This document shows, one piece after another, positions 54,647 through 63,856 of a DNA stretch of 64,000 nucleotides (position 1 is the stretch's first letter; each line of letters starts with the position of its first letter). The position numbers and the translations under genes were made by a program. The stretch is from positions 843,212-907,211 of the forward strand of contig NZ_LILB01000001.1 of the NCBI RefSeq assembly GCF_001274945.1. Reading direction: 5' to 3'. Under the pieces are notes generated by a model. It saw only the letters and a list, made by a program, of their open reading frames with translations. It did no database searches and was not told where the DNA came from. This stretch comes from Viridibacillus arvi (lineage in GTDB: Bacteria > Bacillota > Bacilli > Bacillales_A > Planococcaceae).

Positions 54647-55885
54647 TTAAGTTGTTTCCCCCTTGCTCAACTCTATCTTTCGATCACCCTTTAATTGAAA
54701 GCCCTTTTTCCAAGAAAGAACCACGAATCCAGAAGCTACAATCAATAGCCCACTAAGGATAATAAAGCAGTATATGATTAAATCTGAAGATACTAACTGA
54801 GTAAAGAGAGCAAGTAAGACGATCCTAAACAATAACCCAATTGAACGGAATAAACTATCCACTCTTCCTATGATTTCATTAGGAATTTGGTCCATCAAGA
54901 AAGTGTTTCTAGCAACTCGTGCTCCACTATTTCCTACTGCAATAAAAAACATAAGCGATAAATACACGGGTAGATTTACTAGAACAATCAATGAAATAGC
55001 AATGGTATAAGTAATAACACTAACAATTATTGTCTTTTCATTTCCTATTTTTCTCGCGAGAATGGGTACAAACATCCCAGCAATAATTGCGCCGAATGCA
55101 TAAATCATACTTTCAATCCCATAAGCACTTGCTGAAGCCTTTAATACATCCCTTAAATAAACCGGAAACAAATAGTTCGTGATCATCACACCAATAAAGG
55201 GCATTATCGAGAATACTAAAAACACGAACATAGTAGGACGAATCATCATATATCTTAATCCTTCACTAACTCTTGTTTTATTCGTTTCCCCTTTTTTATC
55301 TATTGGTTTCCCCATATAGGGAAGTTTCATATAAAAGTAGATAGCTGCAGCATATGAAAGGACATCAAGTAACAAAATATAGTGCAAATCCCATTTCACT
55401 AATAAAATGCTCGCTAATGCTCCCGCTATCATACTTGAAAGCTGACTCTGAACTTCCATCGTACCATTCAATGCTTTGTATTGATCTTTATTAAAAATTT
55501 CTTGATTTAAAGCAAACATAGTAGGAAAATAGATGGTGTAATATAAACTTCCTATCATATAAATAATCGTGTACTGCCATACCTCATAAGGTAAACCGAT
55601 AAATCCTATTAATGTGAAAAGCATTAAAAATAGAAAGCATACAAATTCACTAATTAAAAGGATTTTCTTCCGATTCATCTTGTCGACTAGGTTCCCTATA
55701 AATGGCGTAATTAGAAAGTTAATAATTGTCATGCATATAGATATGTAACCAAACACTGTATTTCCATTATCACTAGATACTAGCATCCATGGTATAGCGA
55801 TCATCGTAATACCTGAACCAATTGAAGAAGCAATATTAGCAAAAATAATCAATCGAAAACGAGAATCATTATATAAATTTCCCAT
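54647..55885 (-). CDS. MFS transporter, macrolide-efflux (MefA-like) type
   Basis: This 412-residue, 12-helix MFS protein has NLVDKMNRKKILLISEFVCF at the family signature and a start NDSRFRLIIFANIASSIGSG common to MefA/YfmO-like pumps. It possibly exports macrolides or other drugs. It converges on the LCP gene and has a phosphotransferase-like gene upstream on the same strand (166 bp away). Confidence 0.87.
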   Translation of the reverse strand: MGNLYNDSRFRLIIFANIASSIGSGITMIAIPWMLVSSDNGNTVFGYISICMTIINFLITPFIGNLVDKMNRKKILLISEFVCFLFLMLFTLIGFIGLPYEVWQYTIIYMIGSLYYTIYFPTMFALNQEIFNKDQYKALNGTMEVQSQLSSMIAGALASILLVKWDLHYILLLDVLSYAAAIYFYMKLPYMGKPIDKKGETNKTRVSEGLRYMMIRPTMFVFLVFSIMPFIGVMITNYLFPVYLRDVLKASASAYGIESMIYAFGAIIAGMFVPILARKIGNEKTIIVSVITYTIAISLIVLVNLPVYLSLMFFIAVGNSGARVARNTFLMDQIPNEIIGRVDSLFRSIGLLFRIVLLALFTQLVSSDLIIYCFIILSGLLIVASGFVVLSWKKGFQLKGDRKIELSKGETT

Positions 55886-56051
55886 GATAGTGTACCCCTT
55901 TTATCTAGAGAGTTAAGTCCCAAAAACTCCCCGTCTATTTAGTACTTTTACTATAATGGAAAATTCCAATTTCAAATTCAATCATAAGTTCGAATTTCAA
56001 CTCATCCAATTGACTGAAAATATAGAAATTATTTTAGTGGTTTTGAAATAA

Positions 56052-56936
56052 TTACACCATCGAATTCTTTAATATATTGACACTTTCATCATAAAAATCA
56101 TTATGTTTCACTATCCCTCTCCTACTACACCAAGCAATTGATCCAATCGCATCTAATAAGGAATAGAACGGAAGTATTTTGTCTAAATCAATGATTGGAC
56201 GGATACTCTCATACCCCTGCATATATGCATCTCGAGTTCCAGGGTGGTTACTCCAAATATCTCTATTTATCTTAGTGAAATCTATTTCCGTAGAACCTGC
56301 TCTTGAACTTTCGAAATCAATGATGCCGGCTACTCCGGAGTCGTTGATTAATATATTGCCTGGACGAAAATCTAGATGCACTAGGCAAGGACCATCTGGT
56401 TGGGGTAAAGCTTTGAACATCTCGTTGAATTTATTTTCACTTTTTTCAATGAGCTCTGTAGGTAAGAGTTCCCCACATTGAACTAAGTATTGATTAAATA
56501 GATTTTTTATATATAATCTCCAGTCATTTTTCTCAAGATATTGAAATCCATTTTGTTCTTCATACCCATAACTTTGGAAACTCGCTTCATGAAGCTGTGC
56601 ATGATTTAGGCCGATTTGGTAAGCAAGCTGAGTATCAACGTTGCTTGTACAAGGTACACCCTTTATCTCTGAAAGTAGCAAAGCTCCACTATCCGCTTCA
56701 TCACCTACCCAATAATCTAACACACGAGGAACAGGCAAATCCGACTCTATCTTTTTTAGAATCGTATACTCACGGAACAGTTTATCTTTTGTGAATGGGA
56801 TTTTAATATACACATTCTCATTGTTCGTCAAACCAAGCTTATACACCTCTGAACTAAAAGACTCCGGGACATTTTCTATGGATTTGATATTTAATTTAAA
56901 ATGATCCATTACAGTTTGTAATTGTGTGCTCTGCAT
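56052..56936 (-). CDS. Aminoglycoside-phosphotransferase-like kinase (APH family)
   Basis: This 294-residue kinase-fold enzyme has an active-site loop LVHLDFRPGNILINDSG (the Brenner-type HxDxxxxN) and metal Asp in GIIDFESSRA. APH-fold proteins phosphorylate aminoglycosides, homoserine, choline or macrolides. The substrate here is not determined. AGGAGG-type site before ATG 56936. Confidence 0.85.
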   Translation of the reverse strand: MQSTQLQTVMDHFKLNIKSIENVPESFSSEVYKLGLTNNENVYIKIPFTKDKLFREYTILKKIESDLPVPRVLDYWVGDEADSGALLLSEIKGVPCTSNVDTQLAYQIGLNHAQLHEASFQSYGYEEQNGFQYLEKNDWRLYIKNLFNQYLVQCGELLPTELIEKSENKFNEMFKALPQPDGPCLVHLDFRPGNILINDSGVAGIIDFESSRAGSTEIDFTKINRDIWSNHPGTRDAYMQGYESIRPIIDLDKILPFYSLLDAIGSIAWCSRRGIVKHNDFYDESVNILKNSMV

Positions 56937-57042
56937 AAAATCCTCCTTTTGAATGTAGTACAGTTATGATATATACAAATTTAAACAATATTTTAGTTCA
57001 TATCTATTATATCTCAATTAGTTTAAGTATTGGTGGTGGATC

Positions 57043-57467
57043 ATTTAGCGCTACTCGAGGTTTTGGCGCTGCTCGGGCTTCTTTTAGCGCTGCTCGTGGG
57101 CTCTTTGGCGCTACTCGCAGGTTTTGGCGCTACTCGCGAGCTCTTTTTTAGCGCTGCTCGCGGATTCTTTGGCACTACTGGAGCTCTTTTTAGCGCTACT
57201 CGCGGGCTTTAGCGCTACTCGCAGGTTTTAGCGCTTCTCGAGCTCTTTTTAGCGCTGCTCGCGGGCTCTTTGGCGCTGCTCGGCCTTCTTTTAGCGCTAC
57301 TCGGGGACTCTTTGGCGCTGCTCGTGCTCTTTTTAGCGCTACTCACCGACTTTGGCGCTTCTCGAGCTTCCTTTAGCGTTACTCGCGGATTCTTTGGTGC
57401 TTCCCGAGCTCCTTTTAGCGCTGCTCAGTCTTCCTTTAGCGCTACTCGAGAACCTCCCACAATGTTA
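57043..57467. repeat. About 20 tandem degenerate 19-23-bp units around AGCGCT
   Basis: Units read TTTAGCGCTACTCGCGGGCTC or TTTGGCGCTGCTCGNGCTCTT, alternating so that a 42-bp higher-order period shows. The unit contains a near-palindromic AGCGCT core and is much richer in G and C than the flanks. Open frames across it are artefacts of the period. It lies between the phosphotransferase and the next small gene; bases 56937-57042 and 57468-57559 hold nothing else recognisable. Confidence 0.9.
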
Positions 57468-57559
57468 TCTTTACAACTTTGACTTTCTTATTTAATATAT
57501 GATAATTTTAATTTAGGATAATTTTTCCATTATAATCAATTTAGGAGGTCTCATCATAA

Positions 57560-57838
57560 ATGTCAATCGCTCAATTTTACGCCATCATTATATTTGCTAT
57601 AAGTTTAATTGGCGTATTTTTCATAAAACGAATGGGTAAGTACATTTATGCGTTTATATTATTCGAAATTGGAATAGTCCTTATTGTAGTAACTGGTTTT
57701 CTTCCTATTGATAATTGGGGCAAGATGGGATACGGAATAATTGGTCTTTCTGTTATGGCCTTGGCAATAGTTATGATGATACTTATTGGAGTAATCACTT
57801 TGATACTCAATTATTTCAAGAAAGATACCTCTTATTAA
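57560..57838 (+). CDS. Small three-helix membrane protein
   Basis: This 92-residue protein has three hydrophobic helices (FYAIIIFAISLIGVFFIKRM, YAFILFEIGIVLIVVTGFLP, VMALAIVMMILIGVITLILN). GGAGG 8 bases upstream supports the start. The function is unknown; it stands alone with a terminator. Confidence 0.72.
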   Translation: MSIAQFYAIIIFAISLIGVFFIKRMGKYIYAFILFEIGIVLIVVTGFLPIDNWGKMGYGIIGLSVMALAIVMMILIGVITLILNYFKKDTSY

Positions 57839-57893
57839 CGGTGATATAAAACAGTAACCCTAAACTCTATTGTTTAATTATGCTATAAAAAGC

Positions 57894-57934
57894 AAAAGCC
57901 TTACTACATTTGACATGTAATAAGGCTTTTATTT
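57894..57934 (+). terminator. Terminator
   Basis: AAAAGCCTTACTACAT/ATGTAATAAGGCTTTT stem with T tail. Confidence 0.85.
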
Positions 57935-58092
57935 GTTATATAATATCGTATTGATTTATACAAAATTCCTTCGTAAAAAGTTAATAAAGTTGTTTAATTC
58001 TTAGCGGGCACAATCCCCCATTAGCTTAAGTACATAAATTCACAAAATATACACTCAGCAAGGTTAATATTTATGTTTTGCTTAATTATAAA

Positions 58093-59091
58093 CTATTTAA
58101 TTTTAACAATTATTTTCCCTTTAGCTCTTCCTAGTTCCGAATATTCCATTGCCTTTTGAGTATCTTCAAAACTAAAAACTTTATCAATTACAGGAGTGAT
58201 TCCTCCAGATTCAATAATGTTTGCAATAGTACTTAATTGATCGCCATTTGGTTTCATATATAAAAACGTATATTGAGCATTATGTTTTTTTTCAAGTGTA
58301 GTAAGTTTGTAACTTGCTGCTGAAAACAACATCGTTTTAAAGAATCCTAAACCATATTCTCTAGCAAAACGAGCATTTGGTAAACCCGAAACAGAAACAA
58401 TTTTCCCTCCGTCTTTTATAACATTGAATGATTTTTCTAGTACCTTTCCCCCAAGTGTATCAAAAACGGCATCATAATTGTTTAGTCTATCTTCAAACTT
58501 TTCAGTCTTGTAATTAATAATCTCATCTGCACCCAAAGATTTCACTAAATTCATACCCGCATCACTAGTGGTCGTTGCAACAGTAGCCCCCATTAATTTG
58601 GCCAGTTGAATTGCAAATGTACCTACACCACCTGCCCCAGCTTGAATCAGTATTTTTTGTCCCTTTTGTAATTGTATTATGTCATGCAATGCTTGGTATG
58701 AGGTAAGGCCCACAAGTGGAATCGATGCAGCTTCCTCAAAGCTCAAATTTTTAGGCTTTAAAGCTATGTCGTTTTCATGAATTGCTAAAAATTCTGCAAA
58801 AGTTCCAATTTTACTTTTTCGTGGGCGTCCATATATTTCGTCTCCAACTGTAAAACGAGTCACTTTTGCCCCAACCTTAACTACTACACCCGAAAAGTCA
58901 TTCCCTAAAATAAGTGGCATTTTATATTTAGTCAATAATTTCACTTTTCCATCACGGATTTTAAAGTCTATTGGGTTAATGCTAGCGGCCTGGATTTCCG
59001 TGAGCACCTCGTAATCGCCAATTTCAGGTAGAGGCATATCTGTTAAATGTATTGGTACTTTCCCGTATCTATCTATAACCATTGCTTTCAT
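58093..59091 (-). CDS. Zinc-independent quinone oxidoreductase/MDR-type reductase
   Basis: This 332-residue NADPH-dependent medium-chain reductase has a substrate part (MVIDRYGKVPIHLTDMPLPE, then ASINPIDFKIRDG) and the nucleotide-binding AGAGGVGTFAIQLAKLMGA. It reduces quinones or enones. I use ATG 59091 because the GTG at 59106 lies in the GGAGG site. It is 30 bp after the ArsR gene in one operon and probably induced by a thiol-reactive compound. Confidence 0.92.
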   Translation of the reverse strand: MKAMVIDRYGKVPIHLTDMPLPEIGDYEVLTEIQAASINPIDFKIRDGKVKLLTKYKMPLILGNDFSGVVVKVGAKVTRFTVGDEIYGRPRKSKIGTFAEFLAIHENDIALKPKNLSFEEAASIPLVGLTSYQALHDIIQLQKGQKILIQAGAGGVGTFAIQLAKLMGATVATTTSDAGMNLVKSLGADEIINYKTEKFEDRLNNYDAVFDTLGGKVLEKSFNVIKDGGKIVSVSGLPNARFAREYGLGFFKTMLFSAASYKLTTLEKKHNAQYTFLYMKPNGDQLSTIANIIESGGITPVIDKVFSFEDTQKAMEYSELGRAKGKIIVKIK

Positions 59092-59121
59092 TGCATATAC
59101 CTCCACGTAAAATCTAATCTA

Positions 59122-59457
59122 TTACTTAGTTTCAATGATCAACTTTTCAATATCATTTATAAGATTCTTTAATAAACTTATTTTTGTACTAACATCAATA
59201 TAATAAAAGTTTTTTGTGCCCTCTTTACGCATAATAATAATACCTGCTTCTCTCAATACCCGTAGATGATGTGAAACGGCAGGACGAGAAAGATGTGTTT
59301 GTTGAGTGATTTCACCTACACGTAATCCATTTTTACAATCGGTTCCCATTAGAACTAACAAGATAGATTGACGAGTTTCATCACCAATTGCCAATAGTAC
59401 TTTCTGACAATTAATAAAATCTTCTTTAATTAGCTTTAATTGATAATTTTTATTCAT
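59122..59457 (-). CDS. ArsR-family transcriptional regulator
   Basis: This 111-residue winged-helix repressor has the recognition helix in TQQTHLSRPAVSHHLRVLRE and the wing AGIIIMRKEGTKNFYYIDVS. It lacks the CxC metal motif of ArsR/SmtB, having only Cys at 18 and 36; a redox or ligand signal is more likely. It leads the oxidoreductase operon and probably represses it. Confidence 0.9.
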   Translation of the reverse strand: MNKNYQLKLIKEDFINCQKVLLAIGDETRQSILLVLMGTDCKNGLRVGEITQQTHLSRPAVSHHLRVLREAGIIIMRKEGTKNFYYIDVSTKISLLKNLINDIEKLIIETK

Positions 59458-59740
59458 CTATCTAAGACCTCCGATGATCCAACAACTAGTTTAAACAAAT
59501 CAACCACTGTAATGAGTATAAGAATAAACAATAGAAACTATCTATGCAATATTGGGAAAGAAAATCGAGACGAACTATATCTCATAGGATTTAAAAACTA
59601 GCCATATAAGATAGAAATCCATCAATTGAAAGGGATTTTTGAATATCTGTAGAATTTTAATTAAAAGACTAAACAAAATATTAATACTCAGAATTCAACT
59701 TAATGACAAGCAAAATTAATGATTGATGAGGAGGGATTAC

Positions 59741-60244
59741 GTGAAGCAAGGAAAGTTTCTGCTATTTATTTTCACATTTTTCTTATTTGGTTGTGGATTA
59801 AATAATAATACAAAAGATGTGATGCCTGAAAAAATGCCTAGTGACTTTGATTTTTCAGTCAAATTCGGTGTTGGAAAAAAGAATGAAATCGATACTTATG
59901 AAGATAAGGTTACGAAGGATTTAGTAGATGATGGAACAGCAACAATAAATCTCCCTCTTTCAATAGAAGAAAAGGAGAAAATTTATGAGAAAATGAAAAA
60001 CATCAATATAATAAGGTTGAAAGAGTTAACCCCTAGAACTGAGTGTATGACAAAACCCTATAGTGAAGATGAATGGAAAATCACTATTAATGGTGAGAAA
60101 ATAACACCTTACATTTCTGGAGCATATTGCGAAAAAGCAAATGCTGAAAATAAACTGATTGATTTACGAAATTACATACGAAATATAGTTCAAAACAAAG
60201 TTGAATATCAAAAGCTTCCAGAAGCTACAGGTGGATATGAATAA
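59741..60244 (+). CDS. Lipoprotein of unknown function
   Basis: This 167-residue lipoprotein has a signal peptide with FFLFGCG lipobox (Cys about 18) followed by a hydrophilic, mostly alpha/beta domain with a later Cys pair (ECMTKPYSEDEWKITIN and SGAYCEKANAEN), a possible disulfide. The start is GTG 59741, because GGAGG lies 6 bases before it; the upstream TTG/ATG runs through that site. I do not recognise the domain. Confidence 0.72.
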   Translation: MKQGKFLLFIFTFFLFGCGLNNNTKDVMPEKMPSDFDFSVKFGVGKKNEIDTYEDKVTKDLVDDGTATINLPLSIEEKEKIYEKMKNINIIRLKELTPRTECMTKPYSEDEWKITINGEKITPYISGAYCEKANAENKLIDLRNYIRNIVQNKVEYQKLPEATGGYE

Positions 60245-60305
60245 TTAGTACTCTAGGGAATTTACTTGCACATTTTATAATAGAATTTGTCTTATAAAAC
60301 ACATG

Positions 60306-60337
60306 AAAACGCTTGGAAGACTATCCAAGCGTTTTTA
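60306..60337. terminator. Bidirectional terminator
   Basis: AAAACGCTTGGA/TCCAAGCGTTTT stem between convergent genes. Confidence 0.85.
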
Positions 60338-60341
60338 CCTG

Positions 60342-60992
60342 TTAATTAGTTAATATAGAGTCCAATTCTTCTATATTACTTACAATATAAGTTGGTTCCT
60401 CTAATGCTAATTCGTCATTACTACCGTACCCATAAAGGACTCCTAAATTAGCTATGCCTTCCTTCTTCGCCCCGATTAGATCATGCTTACGGTCACCAAT
60501 CATTATGACTTCACTTTTATCTGGAGATGATAGTTGTAAAAGCACTTCATGAATTACTTCAGCCTTTGCAATTCTAGTACCATCTAAATTACTTCCTACT
60601 ATTACATCAAAATATTGAGCCAGTTTAAAATGCTGCAATATTTTCTCAGCAAAGACAGTTGGTTTAGATGTGGCAACAGCTAATGTTTTTCCTTTTTTCT
60701 TCAGAGTTTCAAGAAGTATTTCGATTCCAGGATAGACCTCATTTTCATATAAGCCATGCTGTTTAAATCTTTCACGATAATATCCGATTGCTTCATTAGC
60801 TTCTTGTTCATTTAAACCGTAATAAGCTTGAAAAGATTCTTGCAAAGGTGGTCCAATGAATAAATCTAATTTTGGGTAATCAACTACTTCAATATTCATC
60901 TTATCTAAAGCGTATGCGACACTTTTAGTAATTCCGACTTTTGGATCCGTTAATGTTCCATCTAAATCAAATAATATATATTGGTAATTCAT
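60342..60992 (-). CDS. HAD-superfamily phosphatase (phosphoglycolate-phosphatase-like)
   Basis: This 216-residue HAD hydrolase has motif I LFDLDGTLTDPKVG, motif II AVATSKP, motif III Lys (KAEVIHEV) and motif IV VIMIGDRKHDLIGAK. A helical cap of GPH type follows motif I. The start is ATG 60992. It is 24 bp after argS in the same operon and probably a metabolite phosphatase. Confidence 0.88.
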   Translation of the reverse strand: MNYQYILFDLDGTLTDPKVGITKSVAYALDKMNIEVVDYPKLDLFIGPPLQESFQAYYGLNEQEANEAIGYYRERFKQHGLYENEVYPGIEILLETLKKKGKTLAVATSKPTVFAEKILQHFKLAQYFDVIVGSNLDGTRIAKAEVIHEVLLQLSSPDKSEVIMIGDRKHDLIGAKKEGIANLGVLYGYGSNDELALEEPTYIVSNIEELDSILTN

Positions 60993-61016
60993 TCGTTCCA
61001 CTCCTCCGAATATTAA

Positions 61017-62699
61017 CTACATCTCTTCTGGTGCCTGAATTCCTAATAAGCGCAACCCTTCTTCTAGCACAATAGCAACACTAGCGCATAATGTTAGTTT
61101 TACATGTCTTGTAACATCATCTTCTAGTATTCTTGTGTGGGCATAGTACTTATTAAACGCTCTAGAAAGTTCAATTAAATACTTGGCAATTTGCGAAGGG
61201 TCTGCCAGTTCAAACGCTTTTGCCACCACTTCTGGGAATCCTTTTAGCGATATGACAACAGGCCAAGCCTCATCAGATAATCCCTCAAATTGACTGATTT
61301 CAGTATTGTACTGACCTTTTCGTAGAAGTGAACAAATCCGTGCATGCGTATATTGCACATAAGGACCTGTCTCCCCTTCAAAATTCAACATTTCTTCAAG
61401 TGAAAATTCAATATCATTCATACGATGATTTTTTAAATCGTGGAAGATTACTGCTCCTGTTCCTACCACTTTCGCTATCTCTTCTTTTTGCTTTAGGTTT
61501 GGATTTTTTTCCTCAATATTCTTACCTGCTAATTGGATAGCATCATTTAATACTTCTTCAAGTAATACAACTTTCCCTTTACGAGTAGACATTTTCTTGC
61601 CGTCTTTTAGCATCATGCCAAACGGAATATGCTGTAACTCTTTTGCCCAGCCATACTCCATTTTCTCCAATACTTTAAATAGCTGTTTAAAATGTAGAGA
61701 TTGTTCATTTCCTACGACGTAAAATGATTTTGTTGAATTATAAGTTTCATTTCTATATAGGGCTGCCGCTAAATCTCGAGTCGCATATAGTGTTGTTCCA
61801 TCCGTTTTCTTTATCAAACATGGCGGCATATTTTCTAAATTTACGACCATAGCCCCGTCCGATTCCTCAAGTAGCCCTTGTTCAGCCAATAACTCTACAA
61901 CTCTGTCCATTTTGTCATTATAAAATGCTTCGCCCGCATACGAATCGAAACGTATACCTAGTAATGCATAGACCTGTTCAAATTCCTTTAGCGATGCTTT
62001 TCTAAACCATTGCCATAATTGCAATGCTTCTTCATCACCTTGCTCTAACTTTTTAAATGCTGCACGAGCTTGATCATTCAATGAGTCATCTTGCTCTGCC
62101 ACTTCATGAAATTTAACATAAATCTTCAATAATTCACGCACTGGAGATTGTTCAATCAGCTCTTTATTTCCCCATAGATGGTAAGCGACAATCAGCTTGC
62201 CGAATTGAGTACCCCAATCTCCTAAATGATTTATGCGTACTACGTCATAGCCATTTTTCTCTGCAATATTAGCTACTGCATTACCGATAACTGTTGACCG
62301 TAAATGCCCCATTGAAAAAGGCTTTGCAATATTAGGGGATGAAAAATCAATCGTAATCGTTTGACCTTCTCCATTTTTTTGCTGTCCATATACAGATTGA
62401 GAAGAAACAATGCTAGATAATACCCCTTTCGAGATTTCCGATTGCTTAAGAAAAATATTCACATACCCACCAACTGCTTCAACCTTTTCTATAAAGTCAT
62501 TGTTGACTTTTCCACTTATTTCTTTGGCAATTATATTTGGTGATTTACGGAAAATTTTCGCTAATGTAAAGCAAGGAAAAGCATAATCACCTAAATGTGC
62601 ATACTTCGGCTTTTCAATTGTTTGTTCAATATCACTCTTTGCTAATTGACCTTCTACTGCTTCAAATATTGAATTGACTATCAATTGTTTGTCTATCAT
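61017..62699 (-). CDS. argS: Arginyl-tRNA synthetase
   Basis: This enzyme charges tRNA-Arg with arginine. The 560-residue protein has the N-terminal Add1 domain (VGGYVNIFLKQSEISKGV), HIGH-like signature SSPNIAKPFSMGHLRSTVIG, KMSTRKG (class I KMSKS-type) and a C-terminal anticodon-binding helix bundle. I use ATG 62699 with AGGGGG; the longer frame passes through the T-box. It is regulated by the T-box leader. Confidence 0.96.
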   Translation of the reverse strand: MIDKQLIVNSIFEAVEGQLAKSDIEQTIEKPKYAHLGDYAFPCFTLAKIFRKSPNIIAKEISGKVNNDFIEKVEAVGGYVNIFLKQSEISKGVLSSIVSSQSVYGQQKNGEGQTITIDFSSPNIAKPFSMGHLRSTVIGNAVANIAEKNGYDVVRINHLGDWGTQFGKLIVAYHLWGNKELIEQSPVRELLKIYVKFHEVAEQDDSLNDQARAAFKKLEQGDEEALQLWQWFRKASLKEFEQVYALLGIRFDSYAGEAFYNDKMDRVVELLAEQGLLEESDGAMVVNLENMPPCLIKKTDGTTLYATRDLAAALYRNETYNSTKSFYVVGNEQSLHFKQLFKVLEKMEYGWAKELQHIPFGMMLKDGKKMSTRKGKVVLLEEVLNDAIQLAGKNIEEKNPNLKQKEEIAKVVGTGAVIFHDLKNHRMNDIEFSLEEMLNFEGETGPYVQYTHARICSLLRKGQYNTEISQFEGLSDEAWPVVISLKGFPEVVAKAFELADPSQIAKYLIELSRAFNKYYAHTRILEDDVTRHVKLTLCASVAIVLEEGLRLLGIQAPEEM

Positions 62700-62786
62700 T
62701 CTATTTTCCCCCTCAAATAATAAAATAAATTGTGCATTCAAAGCTAAGTTCAGTTGATACACTGCCGTAATGGTACGAAAATGCAA

Positions 62787-63005
62787 TAAAAAAAGCCCCC
62801 GTCTCAAAATAAGAGACGAGAGCATAGATTCCCGTGGTACCACTCTAGTTGCCACAATATGTGACCACTTTCCATTGTTAACGAGGTGACTCCCCGATCT
62901 TTTCTACTGCTATTTCAAAAAGTTTCTCCAAAGTGCGCTTCATTCATGTTCCATGTATTAGGCTCCAACCATCCCTAACTCGCTTGACATTTCCCCATAA
63001 ACTAC
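62787..63005 (-). promoter_or_regulatory. T-box leader of argS, specifier CGC (Arg)
   Basis: The T-box AGAGTGGTACCACGG is at 62831-62846 and the terminator GCTCTCGTCTC/GAGACGGGGGC at 62789-62823, with T run. Stem I has GAAG-CGC-A (specifier 62937-62935) followed by CTTT that pairs with AAAG on the 5' side. Uncharged tRNA-Arg allows read-through into argS. Confidence 0.93.
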
Positions 63006-63042
63006 TCTCTTTATCAAAGAATTTTTTTATTAAATTGTAACT

Positions 63043-63071
63043 ATGGTATATTTAATTTGTAAATAAGTCAA
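63043..63071 (-). promoter_or_regulatory. argS promoter
   Basis: TTGACT and TACCAT spaced 17 bp on minus, upstream of the T-box. Confidence 0.75.
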
Positions 63072-63657
63072 TGTTTGAGAAAAAAATATAACTATTAATT
63101 TATTTTTAAACAAAAATTTAGAACCAATTTCTGGTATAAATCAAAATTTTAATAAAAAATTCAACTGATTGTCAAAGATTTTTCAATTAGTACTTAGTCA
63201 TAATACTTTATTACAAAATTGCAAAAAAGCAAACTTGATTCCCTTGAATTTCTCCACTTTAATATTCCTTCATTTTAGATGAGTATTTCAAACTATTTTC
63301 CTTTTTTGTTTAGTAATATTCAATTCAATTTCGTAGACTTTTGTTTTCTTTTTCTAATTTACAAGCTCTTATCTGTTTCGTTCTTTCCTATATAAATAAC
63401 AAGTATTTGAACGTCAATAATCTAAGTAGATCTGATGATAAACTTAAAGCAGATTAAACCTCTCCACCTTATACTTTAGAAAACTAACATTCCACTATTT
63501 TTGACATACCTATTTATTTAGTCACTCAATATATAACCTAGTCATAATATCAACCAATAATAAAATAAAAACAAACTCTATTAATTGAATGATGGTCTCA
63601 TACAAACTCCTAAAAAATACAAGTCTATTTTCCTTCGAAACTGAGAAATTCATATTA

Positions 63658-63686
63658 TTGACACAAATATTTTAATCGTATACTAT
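63658..63686 (+). promoter_or_regulatory. Consensus promoter of an orphan transcript
   Basis: TTGACA and TACTAT spaced exactly 17 bp; start of transcription near 63693. Confidence 0.75.
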
Positions 63687-63692
63687 TGAGAC

Positions 63693-63856
63693 GTAAAGTA
63701 ACTTGGGATCAAAAAGTTACCATGTTTAAAACGGTGCAGGAGGTAGAACTAAGTATTTAAGTTCATGGGTAATAGAGTTTCAAATCAAAGTAAAAATTAA
63801 TTGATTAAGAAGTACTCAAAACTACATAATCATTTTGAGTCCTTATAAATTTTTTT
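63693..63856 (+). ncRNA. Candidate small RNA or leader without a long reading frame
   Basis: About 160 nt between the promoter at 63658 and a hairpin with TTTTTTT at 63814-63856 (ACTCAAAA/TTTTGAGT). It contains a 5' hairpin GTAACTT/AAGTTAC (63698-63720) and a GGAGG at 63739. The only frames are a 12-codon MFKTVQEVELSI (63722-63760) and a short one at 63765. It may be a small RNA, a micro-peptide gene, or the leader of a gene beyond the window. The remaining bases 63072-63657 and 63857-64000 show no gene. Confidence 0.4.

Noticed and set aside
57043-57467. CRISPR array
   Set aside because: Units are short, variable and contiguous without unique spacers, and no cas genes lie near.
56966-57482. 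Three overlapping reading frames with repeated Ala/Leu/Ser/Arg
   Set aside because: They arise from the tandem AGCGCT repeat; no ribosome binding sites and all frames show similar artificial repeats.
62700-62855. N-terminal extension of argS by 52 residues
   Set aside because: It covers the T-box antiterminator and terminator; AGGGGG precedes ATG 62699.
63072-63657. Hidden protein gene in the last kilobase
   Set aside because: All frames are broken by frequent stops; AT-rich without ribosome binding sites.
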